A stretch of 64,000 bases of DNA from positions 124,001 through 188,000 of the forward strand of contig JAXMCE010000005.1 in NCBI GenBank assembly GCA_046349515.1. The letters run 5' to 3'. Source of the stretch: JBGPGW01 sp046349515. Its GTDB lineage: Bacteria; Pseudomonadota; Alphaproteobacteria; CADEGL01. Under the pieces are notes generated by a model, which worked only from the letters and a program-made list of their open reading frames with translations, did not search any database and had not been told where the DNA came from. Shown here piece after piece: positions 16,928-26,825 of this stretch. How positions within the stretch are numbered: position 1 is the first letter of the stretch; each line of letters opens with the position of its first letter. Made by a program: the position numbers and the translations under genes.

Positions 16928-18747
16928 GCGTCGGCCGCGCGCTTGGCTTCGCGACGCCGGTCGTGGACGTTGAGTGAACGCTTGCGCAGGCGCACGGATT
17001 GGGGCGTCACCTCCACCAGCTCGTCGTCGCCGATATAAGCGAGCGCGCGTTCGAGCGTCATGTCGATGGGCGGCGTCAGGGTGACCGCGTCGTCCTTGCC
17101 GGCCGCGCGGAAGTTCGTGAGCTGCTTGGCCTTCAGCGGATTGACGTCGAGGTCCTGCCCGCGGCTGTGCTCGCCGATGATCATGCCCGGATAGACGGCT
17201 TTCCCCGGCGAGATGAAGAGCGGCCCCCGCTCTTCGAGATTCCAGAGGGCATAGGGAACGGCGCGTCCCGATTCGCGCGAGATCAGCACGCCTGTCCGCC
17301 GCCCGCTGATGGGGCCCTTGTAGGGGGCGTAGCCGTGAAAGACGCGGTTGAGCACGCCCGTCCCGCGCGTGTCGGTCAGAAACTCGCCGTGAAAGCCGAT
17401 GAGCGCGCGCGACGGCGCGTGGAAGACGACCCGCTGCTTGCCCTGCCCGGTCGGCTTGAGTTCGACCAGCTCACCCTTGCGGCTCGACAGCTTGTCCACG
17501 ACGACGCCCCCATAGGGCTCGTCCACGTCGATGACGACTTCCTCGATGGGCTCGAGGCGCTGGCCGGTCGCGTCATCGGTCTGGAACAGCACCCGCGGCC
17601 GGCTGACGGACAGCTCGAAGCCTTCGCGCCGCATGGTCTCGACGAGGACCGCCAGCTGGAGCTCGCCTCGACCGGCGACTTCGAACGCATCGGCGCTGTC
17701 CGCCTCGCGCACGCGGATCGCCACATTGCCCTCGGCCTCGCGGAAGAGGCGCTCGCGGAGAAGCCGGGAGGTGACCTTGTCGCCCTCGGTGCCGGCGAGT
17801 GGGGAATCGTTGATGGAGAACGTCATGGCAAGGGTCGGCGGATCGACGGGGTCCGCCGGAATCGCCTCCGCCACCTCTTCGGCAGCGAGCGTATCGGCGA
17901 CCGTGGCCTTGGCGAAGCCGGCGAGGGCGACGATGTCGCCGGCTTCGGCCTCGTCAAGCGCGGCGCGCTCGAGGCCGCGGAAGGCCAGGATCTTCGTGAT
18001 CCGTGTCTTCTCGATCAGCGTGCCATCGGCCGCGAGCGCCTTGAGCGTCGTGTTCGGTCGAATGGCGCCGGATGCGATGCGCCCCGTCAGGAGCCGTCCA
18101 AGATAGGGATCGCGTTCGAGCGTCGTCGCGAGCATCGTGAACGGGCCGTCGCCCGTGACCGTGGGCGGCGGCACGTGGCGGCGGATGAGCTCGAACAGCG
18201 GGCCGATGCCTTCGCGCGGGCCATCGATGGCGTCGCATGCCCAGCCTTGCTTGGCCGAAGCGAAAATGGTCGGGAAGTCGAGCTGCTCGTCGCTCGCGTC
18301 AAGCAGGGCGAACAGGTCGAAGGTCTCGTTCTGAACCTCGAGGGCTCGTTGATCCGCGCGATCGACCTTGTTGATGACGACGATGGGCTTCAAGCCGAGC
18401 CTGAGAGCCTTGCCCAGCACGAACTTGGTCTGCGGCATGGGCCCTTCGGCCGCGTCCACCAGCACGAGCACACCGTCGACCATGCTCAAGACTCGTTCGA
18501 CCTCGCCGCCAAAATCGGCGTGGCCCGGCGTGTCGACGATGTTGATGCGCGTTCCCTGCCATACGACCGAGGTGCATTTGGCGAGGATCGTGATGCCGCG
18601 CTCGCGCTCTTGGTCGTTCGAATCGAGGGCGCGCTCGGCGACCTGCTGGTTCGGGCGGAAGGTGCCGCTCTGCCGCATCAGGCAATCGACGAGCGTCGTC
18701 TTGCCGTGGTCGACATGGGCGATGATGGCGATGTTGCGCAGGTCCAT
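16924..18747 (-). CDS. typA: Ribosome-associated GTPase TypA/BipA
   Basis: A 607-residue translational GTPase with G1 AHVDHGKTT, the switch region RERGITI, G3 DTPGHADFGGE and G4 NKVDR, followed by EF-G-like domains II, III and V and the TypA-specific C-terminal domain. It binds 70S ribosomes and aids large-subunit assembly and growth under stress or cold. Length matches the family. It stands alone; a candidate promoter lies about 58 bases upstream. Confidence 0.97.
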   Translation of the reverse strand: MDLRNIAIIAHVDHGKTTLVDCLMRQSGTFRPNQQVAERALDSNDQERERGITILAKCTSVVWQGTRINIVDTPGHADFGGEVERVLSMVDGVLVLVDAAEGPMPQTKFVLGKALRLGLKPIVVINKVDRADQRALEVQNETFDLFALLDASDEQLDFPTIFASAKQGWACDAIDGPREGIGPLFELIRRHVPPPTVTGDGPFTMLATTLERDPYLGRLLTGRIASGAIRPNTTLKALAADGTLIEKTRITKILAFRGLERAALDEAEAGDIVALAGFAKATVADTLAAEEVAEAIPADPVDPPTLAMTFSINDSPLAGTEGDKVTSRLLRERLFREAEGNVAIRVREADSADAFEVAGRGELQLAVLVETMRREGFELSVSRPRVLFQTDDATGQRLEPIEEVVIDVDEPYGGVVVDKLSSRKGELVELKPTGQGKQRVVFHAPSRALIGFHGEFLTDTRGTGVLNRVFHGYAPYKGPISGRRTGVLISRESGRAVPYALWNLEERGPLFISPGKAVYPGMIIGEHSRGQDLDVNPLKAKQLTNFRAAGKDDAVTLTPPIDMTLERALAYIGDDELVEVTPQSVRLRKRSLNVHDRRREAKRAADA

Positions 18748-18804
18748 GGTCGGAATGGGTGATTGTCGCGCGGGCTGGCCCAGAACGGGTCAGGGCACCA
18801 GTGA

Positions 18805-18832
18805 CATATCGTGACGATCAGCGATTTGACAA
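18805..18832 (-). promoter_or_regulatory. Candidate sigma-70 promoter for typA
   Basis: On the minus strand TTGTCA (18827-18832) is separated by 16 bases from GATATG (18805-18810). This is a fair match to -35/-10 with slightly short spacing, about 58 bases before the typA ATG. Confidence 0.35.
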
Positions 18833-18839
18833 GGGTCGT

Positions 18840-19715
18840 TCAGGAATTCCAGTCGTGGCGCTGGAGAAGGCGCATGAAGGCCTGTTCGACCGGGGTGAAG
18901 CGGCGCCCGGCGACGGTGACCACACTGATGGTCCGCGTGATTTCGGGGTCGGTCACGATTCGCGTGGCGATGCCGGGCACGAGCGGCAGGTATTCCGGCA
19001 TGATCGCGATCCCCATGCCCGCGAGGATCATGGCCTGGACCCAATCCTCCCGGTCGCTCCGATAGCAGACATTGACCTGCGCGTTGTCTGGAATGCCCAG
19101 GGCATCGAAGTGTTGGGGGTACTCGCAATTGACGCGCGAGAGGTAGCGCTCGCCGTCGAGCTGGCCGAGCGGCACGCTGTTCATGGCCTCGAAGCGATGG
19201 CCGCGCGGGAAGGCTACGACATAGTGCTCCGCGTAAAGAGGGCGGGCATGCAGCCGCTCGGGGTACTCCGGCAGGCCAATGAGTGCCACGTCGAACTCGC
19301 CCGCAAGCAGGGCGCCGACGAGCTCCTTGCCGCCGGCCTCGCGCATGGACAGGTCGAGCGCGGGAATCTCCTGGCGCAGCTTCTCGAAGAACGGCACGAG
19401 ACGGATGGGGCCGATCGTGCACATGGCGCCGAGCCGCAGCGGCGCGCGTTTCAGCTTCTTGAAGCCGGTCGCTTCGGCCCGCGCGGTTTCGCTCGCATCC
19501 AGAATGCGCTCGAGATGCGGCTTCATGAGCTGGCCGAGATCGGTCAGGTGCGTGTTGTTCCTCTCGCGCCGGAACAGGGGGCCGCCAAGCTCGTCTTCGA
19601 GATTCTTCACGGCCCGGGTCAACGACGGTTGTGCGACGTTGCACTGCTCGGCGGCGCGCGTGAAGTTGAGGGTTTCGCACACGGCCAGGAAGTAACGCAC
19701 CTGATGCATTTCCAT
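18840..19715 (-). CDS. LysR-family transcriptional regulator
   Basis: A regulator of about 291 residues. The N-terminal winged helix reads QVRYFLAVCETLNFTRAAEQ and QPSLTRAVKNLEDELG, followed by a substrate-binding domain with an early conserved segment RLGAMCTIGPIRLVPFF. The closest general match is the group that senses oxidative or hydrogen-peroxide-type signals or aromatic ligands, but no ligand can be assigned. No obvious target is divergent: the next gene upstream is on the same strand. ATG 19715 is chosen; a second ATG two codons later is equally possible, and a longer frame to 19790 has no conserved residues. Confidence 0.88.
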   Translation of the reverse strand: MEMHQVRYFLAVCETLNFTRAAEQCNVAQPSLTRAVKNLEDELGGPLFRRERNNTHLTDLGQLMKPHLERILDASETARAEATGFKKLKRAPLRLGAMCTIGPIRLVPFFEKLRQEIPALDLSMREAGGKELVGALLAGEFDVALIGLPEYPERLHARPLYAEHYVVAFPRGHRFEAMNSVPLGQLDGERYLSRVNCEYPQHFDALGIPDNAQVNVCYRSDREDWVQAMILAGMGIAIMPEYLPLVPGIATRIVTDPEITRTISVVTVAGRRFTPVEQAFMRLLQRHDWNS

Positions 19716-19856
19716 GGGAGAGGCTCGGATTGTCGAGGATCCGACGGTTCGCGTCGTGGTGGCGGGCATCATAGCCACGACCCTCACCATAGCAAGAGGC
19801 TATGGGGCGCTGGCCCGCGTGACCAAGGCTCTATCCGCGCCGCTTTGGCGCGCCCA

Positions 19857-21392
19857 TCATCCGATGATACGGCGCGCCTCGGCGAGCGTGCGTTCGGGCG
19901 GTCCGGAGGCGTCGAGACGGTGCCAGCCGATCGGCCCGAGCTGATAGTGCTGCTGCTGGTGCAAGACCGCGACGGTTGCGTCCGATGCATCACCCTGGCG
20001 GGCCTCGATCCGACCTTCGAGCGCTCCGAGCGGCGCTTCAAGCCAAAGTCCGGTGAAGGACGCACCGTGCTCGCGTGCGACGATCTCGATCTCGGCGCGC
20101 TCCGCGGGCCGGGCGAAGACCGCGTCGGCTACGGCCGAATGGCCTCCGCCGACGGTCGTATGCGCAAGCGCGTGAATACGCGCATAGACCCGCTCGTTGA
20201 TCTCGGGCAGGTAGGCTTCGGGCGGCAGGCGCGCGGTCGGGGCGACGCCGAACAGCGTCTTGCGAAGGACATCGCTCCGGAGGATCACCGCGCCCGGCGC
20301 GACCCCGAGATGGGGAGCGAGCGCGCGCGCAAGTGTCGACTTGCCCGTCCCGGACAGGCCGCCGATGGCGACGAGGCGCGCGGGCTTTGGGGCAAGGCAC
20401 TCGAAGGCATGGCGAAGATAGGATTCGGCGTCGGACGCGAAGGCGCGCGCGCGGGTGGGGTCCGCCTGCGTGGAGACAGCCGTCGCGCTCACATGGGCGC
20501 GGATGGCCGCGCGGCAGGCGAGGAAAATGGGCATCAAAGCGAGTCCGTCCCATTCATCGGTCGCCGCGAGATATCGATTGAAGACGAGATTGGCGAGGCC
20601 CCGCAGCCCCCGATGGTCGAGGTCCATGAGAAGGAAAGCCAAGTCATAGAGAACGTCGATCCAGGCCAGCGCATCGTCGAACTCGATGCCGTCGAACGGG
20701 ACCGGGTGGCCGTCGAGCATCACGATGTTGCGAAGATGAAGGTCACCGTGGCAGTGCCGCACTTTTCCACCGGCCCGGCGCCGGACCAGGAGGCCAGCCT
20801 GACGGTCGAGCGCACGGCGCGACATGGCATCGAGCCGCTCGATTTCGGCCGCGTCGAGAATCGCTGGATCGCTTACGGCAAAGGCCTGGCGATTCGAGTC
20901 GAGCACGCGCGCCATGGCCTCGGGTCCGCCGTATTCGCGTGACGTCTCGGCCTTGTCATGGAAAGCCGCGATGGCGTCCGCTAGCGCCTCCACGATCGGT
21001 TCGGAAAGCGCCCCCCGCTCAGCCATGCGGTTGAGCGCGTCTGATTCGGCGAAGCGCCGCATGACGACCAGCCAGTCGACTGCCTCGCCCTGGCCATCGA
21101 GCCGAAGGTGGCCGGCTGCGTCGCGGACAACCGGCACGAAGCCTTCGTAGAGCGCTGGTGCGGTCCGGCGATTGAGCGCTACTTCGGCCTCGCACATCCG
21201 CCGTCTCAGCTCGACCGTCCCGTAATCGAGGTAAGGCAGGCGCACCGCGCGCTTCAACTTGTAAGCCTTCGCGCCGGCGAGGAAGACGATCGAGCAGTGC
21301 GTATCGATCCGATCGACGCGGTCGACCGCCGACGGATAGCTCGCGGGGTCGGAGAGAAAGTCGATGACCGCGCGTTGCCCTTCCGTCGTCAT
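19857..21392 (-). CDS. Fusion of aminoglycoside-phosphotransferase-like and P-loop kinase domains
   Basis: A protein of about 511 residues with two parts. The N-terminal roughly 340 residues resemble an APH/choline-kinase fold, with the catalytic loop HCHGDLHLRNIV and a metal-binding FDGIEFDD. The C-terminal roughly 170 residues contain a Walker A motif GGLSGTGKSTLAR and look like a gluconate-kinase or zeta-toxin-like P-loop domain. Such 'bifunctional APH/ATP-binding' proteins are widespread in Proteobacteria but of unknown substrate. ATG 21392 is chosen because conservation begins just after it; the in-frame 21485 start is possible. No partner gene is evident. Confidence 0.82.
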   Translation of the reverse strand: MTTEGQRAVIDFLSDPASYPSAVDRVDRIDTHCSIVFLAGAKAYKLKRAVRLPYLDYGTVELRRRMCEAEVALNRRTAPALYEGFVPVVRDAAGHLRLDGQGEAVDWLVVMRRFAESDALNRMAERGALSEPIVEALADAIAAFHDKAETSREYGGPEAMARVLDSNRQAFAVSDPAILDAAEIERLDAMSRRALDRQAGLLVRRRAGGKVRHCHGDLHLRNIVMLDGHPVPFDGIEFDDALAWIDVLYDLAFLLMDLDHRGLRGLANLVFNRYLAATDEWDGLALMPIFLACRAAIRAHVSATAVSTQADPTRARAFASDAESYLRHAFECLAPKPARLVAIGGLSGTGKSTLARALAPHLGVAPGAVILRSDVLRKTLFGVAPTARLPPEAYLPEINERVYARIHALAHTTVGGGHSAVADAVFARPAERAEIEIVAREHGASFTGLWLEAPLGALEGRIEARQGDASDATVAVLHQQQHYQLGPIGWHRLDASGPPERTLAEARRIIG

Positions 21393-21536
21393 CGGTGCCG
21401 TGTTCCCGTTGGAAATGAAGGCGCTTTGGCGGTCGCCCGAGGATCGGTGAGCGTGTAGCCTCTGGCAACGGGAATTCGGCGACACTGAGCCAGATCAATC
21501 GAGCCGCGGCGCGAATCGGGTTCCCCACGACAGGTG

Positions 21537-22766
21537 ATGATGGAGACGGACTCGAACAATCCGGAACAGCGGACGCTCCGACGCGTGCTGGGCCTTCCCC
21601 TGCTGCTCTTCTACGGACTCGGCACGATCGTCGGGGCCGGCATCTATGTCGCGATCGGCCAGGTGGTGGGACGCGCGGGTCCGTCGGCCCCTCTGTCCTT
21701 TGTCCTCGCGGGCCTTCTCTCGGCGTTCACCGGGCTGTCCTACGCGGAGCTGTCCGCGCGCTATCCCGAGGCGGGCGGCGGCGCCGTCTATGTCAAGGAA
21801 GCGTTCGGTTCGGATTTTCTCTCGCGTGCGGTCGGCCTTGCGATCGCGCTCGCAGCGATGGTCGCGACCGCTTCGATCGCGCGCGGGAGCGCCAGTTACT
21901 TGCAAGCATTTCTTCCGATGGGCGAAGCGGCTGCTTCGGCGTTTGTCGTGATCTTGTTCACGGGAGTCGCATGCCTGCGTGTGGCCGAGAGCGTCTCCGT
22001 CGCGGCGGTGATCACCGTCGTCGAGCTCGGGGGCCTCGTCTTCGTCGTCTATGCCGGCTTGCCCTCGGTCCTTGCCCATGGGGAGCTGGCGGGAAAAATC
22101 GTCCCGACAACCGTGGCCGGTGGTGCCGGGCTTCTCGCGGGCGCATTCCTTTCGTTCTTCGCCTATATCGGCTTTGAGACCATGGTGACCATGGCGGAGG
22201 AGACACAAGCGGTCGAACGGACCTTGCCCCGCGCCATCCTGCTGTCGATCGGCGCGGCGACGCTCCTCTACGTGCTCGTGGCGCTCGTGGCGGTGGCGTC
22301 GGTCGCGCCGGGCGACGTAATAGCCTCGCCGCGCGCGCTCTGTCTCGTCCTCGAGGCCAATGGCTGGCGGTGCGGGTCGACCTTCGGGGCCATCGCCCTG
22401 CTCGCGACGCTCAACGGTGTCCTTCTGGAGCTCTTGATGTTGGGGCGCCTTCTTTACGGCATGGCCCGGCGCGGCTGGGTGCCGCATGCCTTGGCGAGCG
22501 TCAATCTTCGGACCGGGACGCCTGTCATGGCGACGCTTCTCGTCGGCTGCGTCGTCCTCGCTCTCACGATTGCGCTCGACTTCTCGCGGCTTGTCGCCTT
22601 GACCAGCACGATCACGCTGTCCGTGTTCCTGGTCGTCAATTTGGGCTTATGGCGCATCAAGGGGCGATCGAGCGCGCAGGGCGCCTCCATCCAGGTTCCG
22701 CGCTGGTGTCCCCTGGCCGCCTCCCTCGCATGCCTCGTGCTTCTGCTGGGCGATCTCCTGGGTTGA
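21537..22766 (+). CDS. APC-superfamily amino-acid permease
   Basis: A 409-residue membrane protein with about 11-12 hydrophobic segments. The first has the APC motif LPLLLFYGLGTIVGAGIYV; later ones include SFVLAGLLSAFTGLSYAELS and FFAYIGFETMVTMAEE, both typical of cationic or general amino-acid permeases. It would take up an amino acid or amine by proton or Na+ symport or by exchange. It is short by about 40 residues for the family at the C-terminus. It converges with the polyamine transporter operon, 10 bases apart. GTG 21534 and ATG 21537/21540 are all possible starts. Confidence 0.88.
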   Translation: MMETDSNNPEQRTLRRVLGLPLLLFYGLGTIVGAGIYVAIGQVVGRAGPSAPLSFVLAGLLSAFTGLSYAELSARYPEAGGGAVYVKEAFGSDFLSRAVGLAIALAAMVATASIARGSASYLQAFLPMGEAAASAFVVILFTGVACLRVAESVSVAAVITVVELGGLVFVVYAGLPSVLAHGELAGKIVPTTVAGGAGLLAGAFLSFFAYIGFETMVTMAEETQAVERTLPRAILLSIGAATLLYVLVALVAVASVAPGDVIASPRALCLVLEANGWRCGSTFGAIALLATLNGVLLELLMLGRLLYGMARRGWVPHALASVNLRTGTPVMATLLVGCVVLALTIALDFSRLVALTSTITLSVFLVVNLGLWRIKGRSSAQGASIQVPRWCPLAASLACLVLLLGDLLG

Positions 22767-22776
22767 GGCGAGCGGC

Positions 22777-23865
22777 TCAGGCGAGCAGGACGATGCAGTC
22801 CTCCGGCTGCCAAGCGAGCCAGACCGCCGTGCCAACCGGGAGCGGACTTCCCTGGAGGCGCGATGCGTTGGTGATCGAGGCGGCGAGCACGCGCCCCGTC
22901 GAGTCCTCGACCAGCACGTGGCTCTCGCGGCCGTAATACACGTGCTGCCGGATGTGGCCCTGGAGCGCGATCATGTCGCGCGCGGGCTCCGCGGTCAGAA
23001 GTCGCACTTTCTCGGGACGCACCGCGAGCGAGACGTGACCGCTCACCTCTCCGTCGTGGGGAACTATGACAGAGCCGAGTCCCGCGATCTCGATCGTAAG
23101 CTGGCCGGACGCACGGCCCGTCACCTGACCGTCGAAGAGATTGGCACGCCCGATGAAGTCCGCCACGAACCGGCAGTTGGGTGCTTCGTACAGGATGCTC
23201 GGGGGCGCCACTTGGCGGACCTGGCCCCGATCCATGACGGCGATGCGGTCCGCCATGGACAAGGCCTCGCCCTGGTCGTGCGTCACCATGATGAAGGTGA
23301 TTCCGACCGCATGCTGGAGCCGCACGAGTTCGAGGCGCATCTCGTCGCGCAGCTTGGCATCGAGCGCCGAAAGCGGTTCGTCGAGGAGAAGGACGCGCGG
23401 GCGTTTGACGAGCGCGCGCGCGAGGGCCACGCGCTGCCTCTGTCCGCCGGACAATGTCGCCGGGCGACGCGTCTCGAGCCCGTCGAGCCGGACGAGGGCG
23501 AGCGCGTCGCGCACGCGGGGTTTGATCGCATCGCGCGTCAAACCGTCCGCGCGGAGGCCGTAGGCCACGTTGTCCTCGACCGTCATGTGGGGGAAGAGCG
23601 CGTAGGACTGAAACACCATGTTGACCGGGCGGTGGTTGGGCTCGACCCCGGCCATGTCGCGTCCGTCGATCGTGATCGATCCCGAAGACGGGATCTCGAA
23701 CCCGGCCAGAAGGCGTAAGAGAGTGGTCTTGCCGCAGCCAGACGGTCCCAGGAGGGCAAAAAACTCCCCCTCCGCGACCTCGAGCGTCACATCGTCGACC
23801 GCGGCGACCGAGCCGAATCGCTTGGAGAGGCGATTGACCGCGACGATGGCCCGCGGTCCGGTCAT
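22777..23865 (-). CDS. potA: Polyamine ABC transporter ATPase
   Basis: A 362-residue ABC ATPase. Walker A is GPSGCGKTT, the signature is LSGGQRQR, Walker B is VLLLDEPLSALD, and the H-loop is MVTHDQ. A C-terminal TOBE regulatory domain of about 110 residues follows (residues about 250-360), as in PotA/PotG. It powers import of putrescine or spermidine through the permeases encoded upstream. ATG 23865 overlaps the stop of the potC-like gene by 4 bases. Confidence 0.93.
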   Translation of the reverse strand: MTGPRAIVAVNRLSKRFGSVAAVDDVTLEVAEGEFFALLGPSGCGKTTLLRLLAGFEIPSSGSITIDGRDMAGVEPNHRPVNMVFQSYALFPHMTVEDNVAYGLRADGLTRDAIKPRVRDALALVRLDGLETRRPATLSGGQRQRVALARALVKRPRVLLLDEPLSALDAKLRDEMRLELVRLQHAVGITFIMVTHDQGEALSMADRIAVMDRGQVRQVAPPSILYEAPNCRFVADFIGRANLFDGQVTGRASGQLTIEIAGLGSVIVPHDGEVSGHVSLAVRPEKVRLLTAEPARDMIALQGHIRQHVYYGRESHVLVEDSTGRVLAASITNASRLQGSPLPVGTAVWLAWQPEDCIVLLA

Positions 23866-24701
23866 GGTGCTTCGCTCCGGCGCGCGCGCGATTGAATGGC
23901 CATCGCTCCGATCACGAAAGCGACCGCGATCACGATGAGGACGGTCGAGGCCGCGTTGACCTCGGGCGTCACGCTGAATCGCACCATCGAATAAATCTTC
24001 AGCGGCAAGGTCGTCGAGCCCGGACCCGAGGTGAAAAACGTTATGACGAAGTCGTCGATGGAGAGCGTGAAGGCGAGGAGCGCGCTCGCCGCAATGGCAG
24101 GACCGAGATAGGGCAGCACGATCGTCCGGCCGATGCGCCAGGGGCCCGCGCCGAGATCGCGCGCCGCTTCTTCGAGCGCCGGATCGAATCCCACCATGCG
24201 CGCGCGGATGAGCACGGCGACAAACGGGATCGAGAATGCCACGTGGCTCAGGATGATGGTGACGAGGCCGAGCGAGACGTCCAAGAGCGCGAAAAAGGCG
24301 AGGAGCGCCACCCCCATGCACACTTCCGGCACGACGATGGGAAGGTGAAGCCAGGCATCGAAGGCGCCGCGGCCGGGGAAGCGGTAGCGGTGAAGGGCGA
24401 GGCCCAACATGGTGCCCAGCACGGTCGCGACGACCGTTGACGTGCTCGCGACGATGAGACTGTTGAGGAAGGCTTCCTGCAGCGACGCATTGTCGGCCGC
24501 GCGAAGGTAGTGCCTCAAGGTGAAGCCTTCCCACACGATGGCGCGGCGGCTGTCGTTGAAGCTGAAGACGATCAACGTCACGATCGGGAAGTAGAGGAAA
24601 ATTCCCGTCGCGGCGAACAGACCCTTCATCCAGGGCATGCGCGCATAATCGAGCGGCTCACGGCGCGCCGCCGGCCGAGTGCGGGCAAGAAGGAGTCTCA
24701 C
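23862..24701 (-). CDS. potC: Polyamine ABC transporter permease (PotC/PotI-like)
   Basis: A 279-residue inner-membrane permease with six predicted segments and the EAA loop EEAARDLGAGPWRIGRTIVLP that contacts the ATPase. The first 20 residues are cytoplasmic and basic. GTG start preceded by AGGAG-like bases. It overlaps the upstream permease gene by 4 bases and the downstream ATPase gene by 4 bases, so the four genes form one tight operon. Confidence 0.92.
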   Translation of the reverse strand: MRLLLARTRPAARREPLDYARMPWMKGLFAATGIFLYFPIVTLIVFSFNDSRRAIVWEGFTLRHYLRAADNASLQEAFLNSLIVASTSTVVATVLGTMLGLALHRYRFPGRGAFDAWLHLPIVVPEVCMGVALLAFFALLDVSLGLVTIILSHVAFSIPFVAVLIRARMVGFDPALEEAARDLGAGPWRIGRTIVLPYLGPAIAASALLAFTLSIDDFVITFFTSGPGSTTLPLKIYSMVRFSVTPEVNAASTVLIVIAVAFVIGAMAIQSRARRSEAP

Positions 24702-25627
24702 GGCATCCTCCGGGCGTCGGTGTCATCGCCCGGATCGCGCTCTCGCCGCATGGCCGCGCGCAGCCACAGAAGCACGAACGTCGCATACATGAGAAGGAAG
24801 GAGAGGGCTGAGCCGTAAGGCCAGTCGCGGGATGCGCCGAACTGCTGGGCGATCAGGTTGCCGACCATGAGGCTGTCGGTGCCGCCAAGGAGGTCGGCCG
24901 CGACGAAATTCCCGAGCGACAGGATGAAGACGAGGATCGTGCCGGTGACGAGTCCCGGGACGGCGAGGGGCAGGATCACCAGCCGGAAGGTGCGCCAGTG
25001 GCTGGCACCGAGGTCGAGGCTGGCCTCGACGTAGCGCCGGTCGAGCTTCTCGAGCACGGCATAGAGCGGCAGGACCATGAACGGCAAGTGAATGTGGATG
25101 AGCGCGACGATGACCGCCGCCTGGCTGTAGAGAAGGTCGAATGGGCCGAAAGGTGGAAGTACACCGACCGCCCCGCCGAGATCGAGGATCCATGACAATC
25201 GATCGTGGAACCAGGTCAGGACTTGGTTGAGATAACCGTTGCCGCGCAAGACCGCCATCCAGGCATAGGTCCGGACGAGAAGATTCGTCCAGAACGGCAG
25301 GATGACCGCGACGAGCAGCGGATTCTTCCAGGCAGGTGGCGCAAAGGCGATGCCGAGCGCTACCGGAAGCCCCACGAGGATCGTGACGGCCGTCGTGATC
25401 GCCGCCGTCCAGAGCGACTTCCAGATGATCCCGAGCGGAATCGACTCGATTGCACGCAGGTAGTTCTCGAGACTCGCGGTGACGATCACGTCGCCGTAGG
25501 TGCCGCGCTCGCCGAAGCTGTAGACCCACAAGATCGCGAGCGGAGCCGTGAAGAACAGGACCAGCCAGGCACAGCCAGGGCCGAGCAGAAACGCGAAGGC
25601 CAGCTTGTGACGGCGCCAGGACTCCAT
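24698..25627 (-). CDS. potB: Polyamine ABC transporter permease (PotB/PotH-like)
   Basis: A 309-residue permease with six hydrophobic segments and the EAA motif VEASLDLGASHWRTFRLVILP. It resembles PotH/PotB of spermidine/putrescine transporters, including the N-terminal periplasmic region (TYGDVIVTASLENYLRAIES). It should pair with the PotC-like subunit. It begins 36 bases after the binding-protein gene. Confidence 0.92.
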   Translation of the reverse strand: MESWRRHKLAFAFLLGPGCAWLVLFFTAPLAILWVYSFGERGTYGDVIVTASLENYLRAIESIPLGIIWKSLWTAAITTAVTILVGLPVALGIAFAPPAWKNPLLVAVILPFWTNLLVRTYAWMAVLRGNGYLNQVLTWFHDRLSWILDLGGAVGVLPPFGPFDLLYSQAAVIVALIHIHLPFMVLPLYAVLEKLDRRYVEASLDLGASHWRTFRLVILPLAVPGLVTGTILVFILSLGNFVAADLLGGTDSLMVGNLIAQQFGASRDWPYGSALSFLLMYATFVLLWLRAAMRRERDPGDDTDARRMP

Positions 25628-25663
25628 CGCCGCAGCCGGCGCGACGTCCGCGTTAGGGCCGTC

Positions 25664-26743
25664 TCATGCGGCCTTCACCGCCGTCCAGGCCTCGTCATAG
25701 AGGCGCACGTTCTTGCCGACGTCGATCAGCGTCTCGCATTTCGCGAGGATGGCGTCTGGAGGATAGATGATCGGGTTCTTGAGGTCGGCGGGGTCGACGA
25801 GCTTGCGGGCCGCGGCATTGGGCGTGGCGTAGTGGATGGTCGCCACGATCTCGGCGTTCTGCTTGGCATCCTGGACGAAGTTGATCCAGGCGAGCGCATT
25901 CTCGGGATTGGGGGCGCCCCTGGGGATGCACAGATTGTCCGTCCAGCGCATCGAGCCTTCCTTGGGCAGGACGTAGCTGAGGTCCTTGTCCTGGCGCATG
26001 ACCTGGATGATGTCGCCGTTGTACTCGACGACGAGATCGGCATCGCCGGCCAGGAGAATGTCCTGGCCGCCGTCGGGCGAGAAGGTCTTGAAGTTCTTCT
26101 TGGCCTTGATGAGAAGGTCGCGCGCCGCCGCGATTTCCTCCTTCTTCGTGCTGTTGAGGCTGTAGCCGAGATATTTGAGCGCGACGCCTATCATGACGCG
26201 CTCGTCGTCGATGGCGACGATTCGCCCTTTATAGGCATCCGCCTCGGGCCCGAAAATGTGTGACCAGCTCGCGGGCTCGCCTTTCACCTTCGACTTCCTG
26301 TAGCCGATCCCGACCGTCCCCCACATGTAGGGCACCGAGTATTTGAGCCCCGGATCGAACGGCGGGTTGGTGAAGGTAGGGTCGATGTTGGAGAGGTTTG
26401 GAACCTTGGCCTTGTCGATCGGCAGGAGCAGCTTCGTGCCGATCATTGTCGCGACCATGTAGTCGCTCGGCACGATCACGTCATAGCCGGGGTTCTTCGT
26501 CTTGAGTTTCGCGAACAGCTCTTCGTTGTTGGCATAGACATCGTAGCGGACCGTGATTTTGGTCGCCGCGGTGAAGTTGGCGATCGTGTTGTCGCCGATG
26601 TAGGTGTCGAAGCTGTAGACGTTGACCTGCTTGCCTTTACTCGCGGCACGGAGCGGGCCCGGCAGGACAGCGACCGCGATGGCGGCGCTCCCGCCAGCCA
26701 CGAACGTCCGGCGCTTCATTCCACGACCCGTCTGTCCTGTCAT
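25664..26743 (-). CDS. potD: Polyamine ABC transporter substrate-binding protein (PotD/PotF-like)
   Basis: A 359-residue periplasmic binding protein. Its N-terminus MKRRTFVAGG is a Tat-like twin-arginine signal followed by a hydrophobic stretch and cleavage near LRAAS. The mature start VNVYSFDTYIGDNTIANF resembles PotF/PotD, and PYMWGTVGIGYRKS is a family segment. It is first in the operon and sets specificity, most likely putrescine or spermidine. Two starts are possible (26743, or 26719 directly before KRRTF); the first has AAGGGG upstream. Confidence 0.92.
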   Translation of the reverse strand: MTGQTGRGMKRRTFVAGGSAAIAVAVLPGPLRAASKGKQVNVYSFDTYIGDNTIANFTAATKITVRYDVYANNEELFAKLKTKNPGYDVIVPSDYMVATMIGTKLLLPIDKAKVPNLSNIDPTFTNPPFDPGLKYSVPYMWGTVGIGYRKSKVKGEPASWSHIFGPEADAYKGRIVAIDDERVMIGVALKYLGYSLNSTKKEEIAAARDLLIKAKKNFKTFSPDGGQDILLAGDADLVVEYNGDIIQVMRQDKDLSYVLPKEGSMRWTDNLCIPRGAPNPENALAWINFVQDAKQNAEIVATIHYATPNAAARKLVDPADLKNPIIYPPDAILAKCETLIDVGKNVRLYDEAWTAVKAA

Positions 26744-26825
26744 GATCGATCCCCTTGGCCCGCATCGCGCTGGAGGGGGCTCTTGCCCCGTCCGCCTGTC
26801 TGGGTAGCGAGCGGCGGGGACAGGG

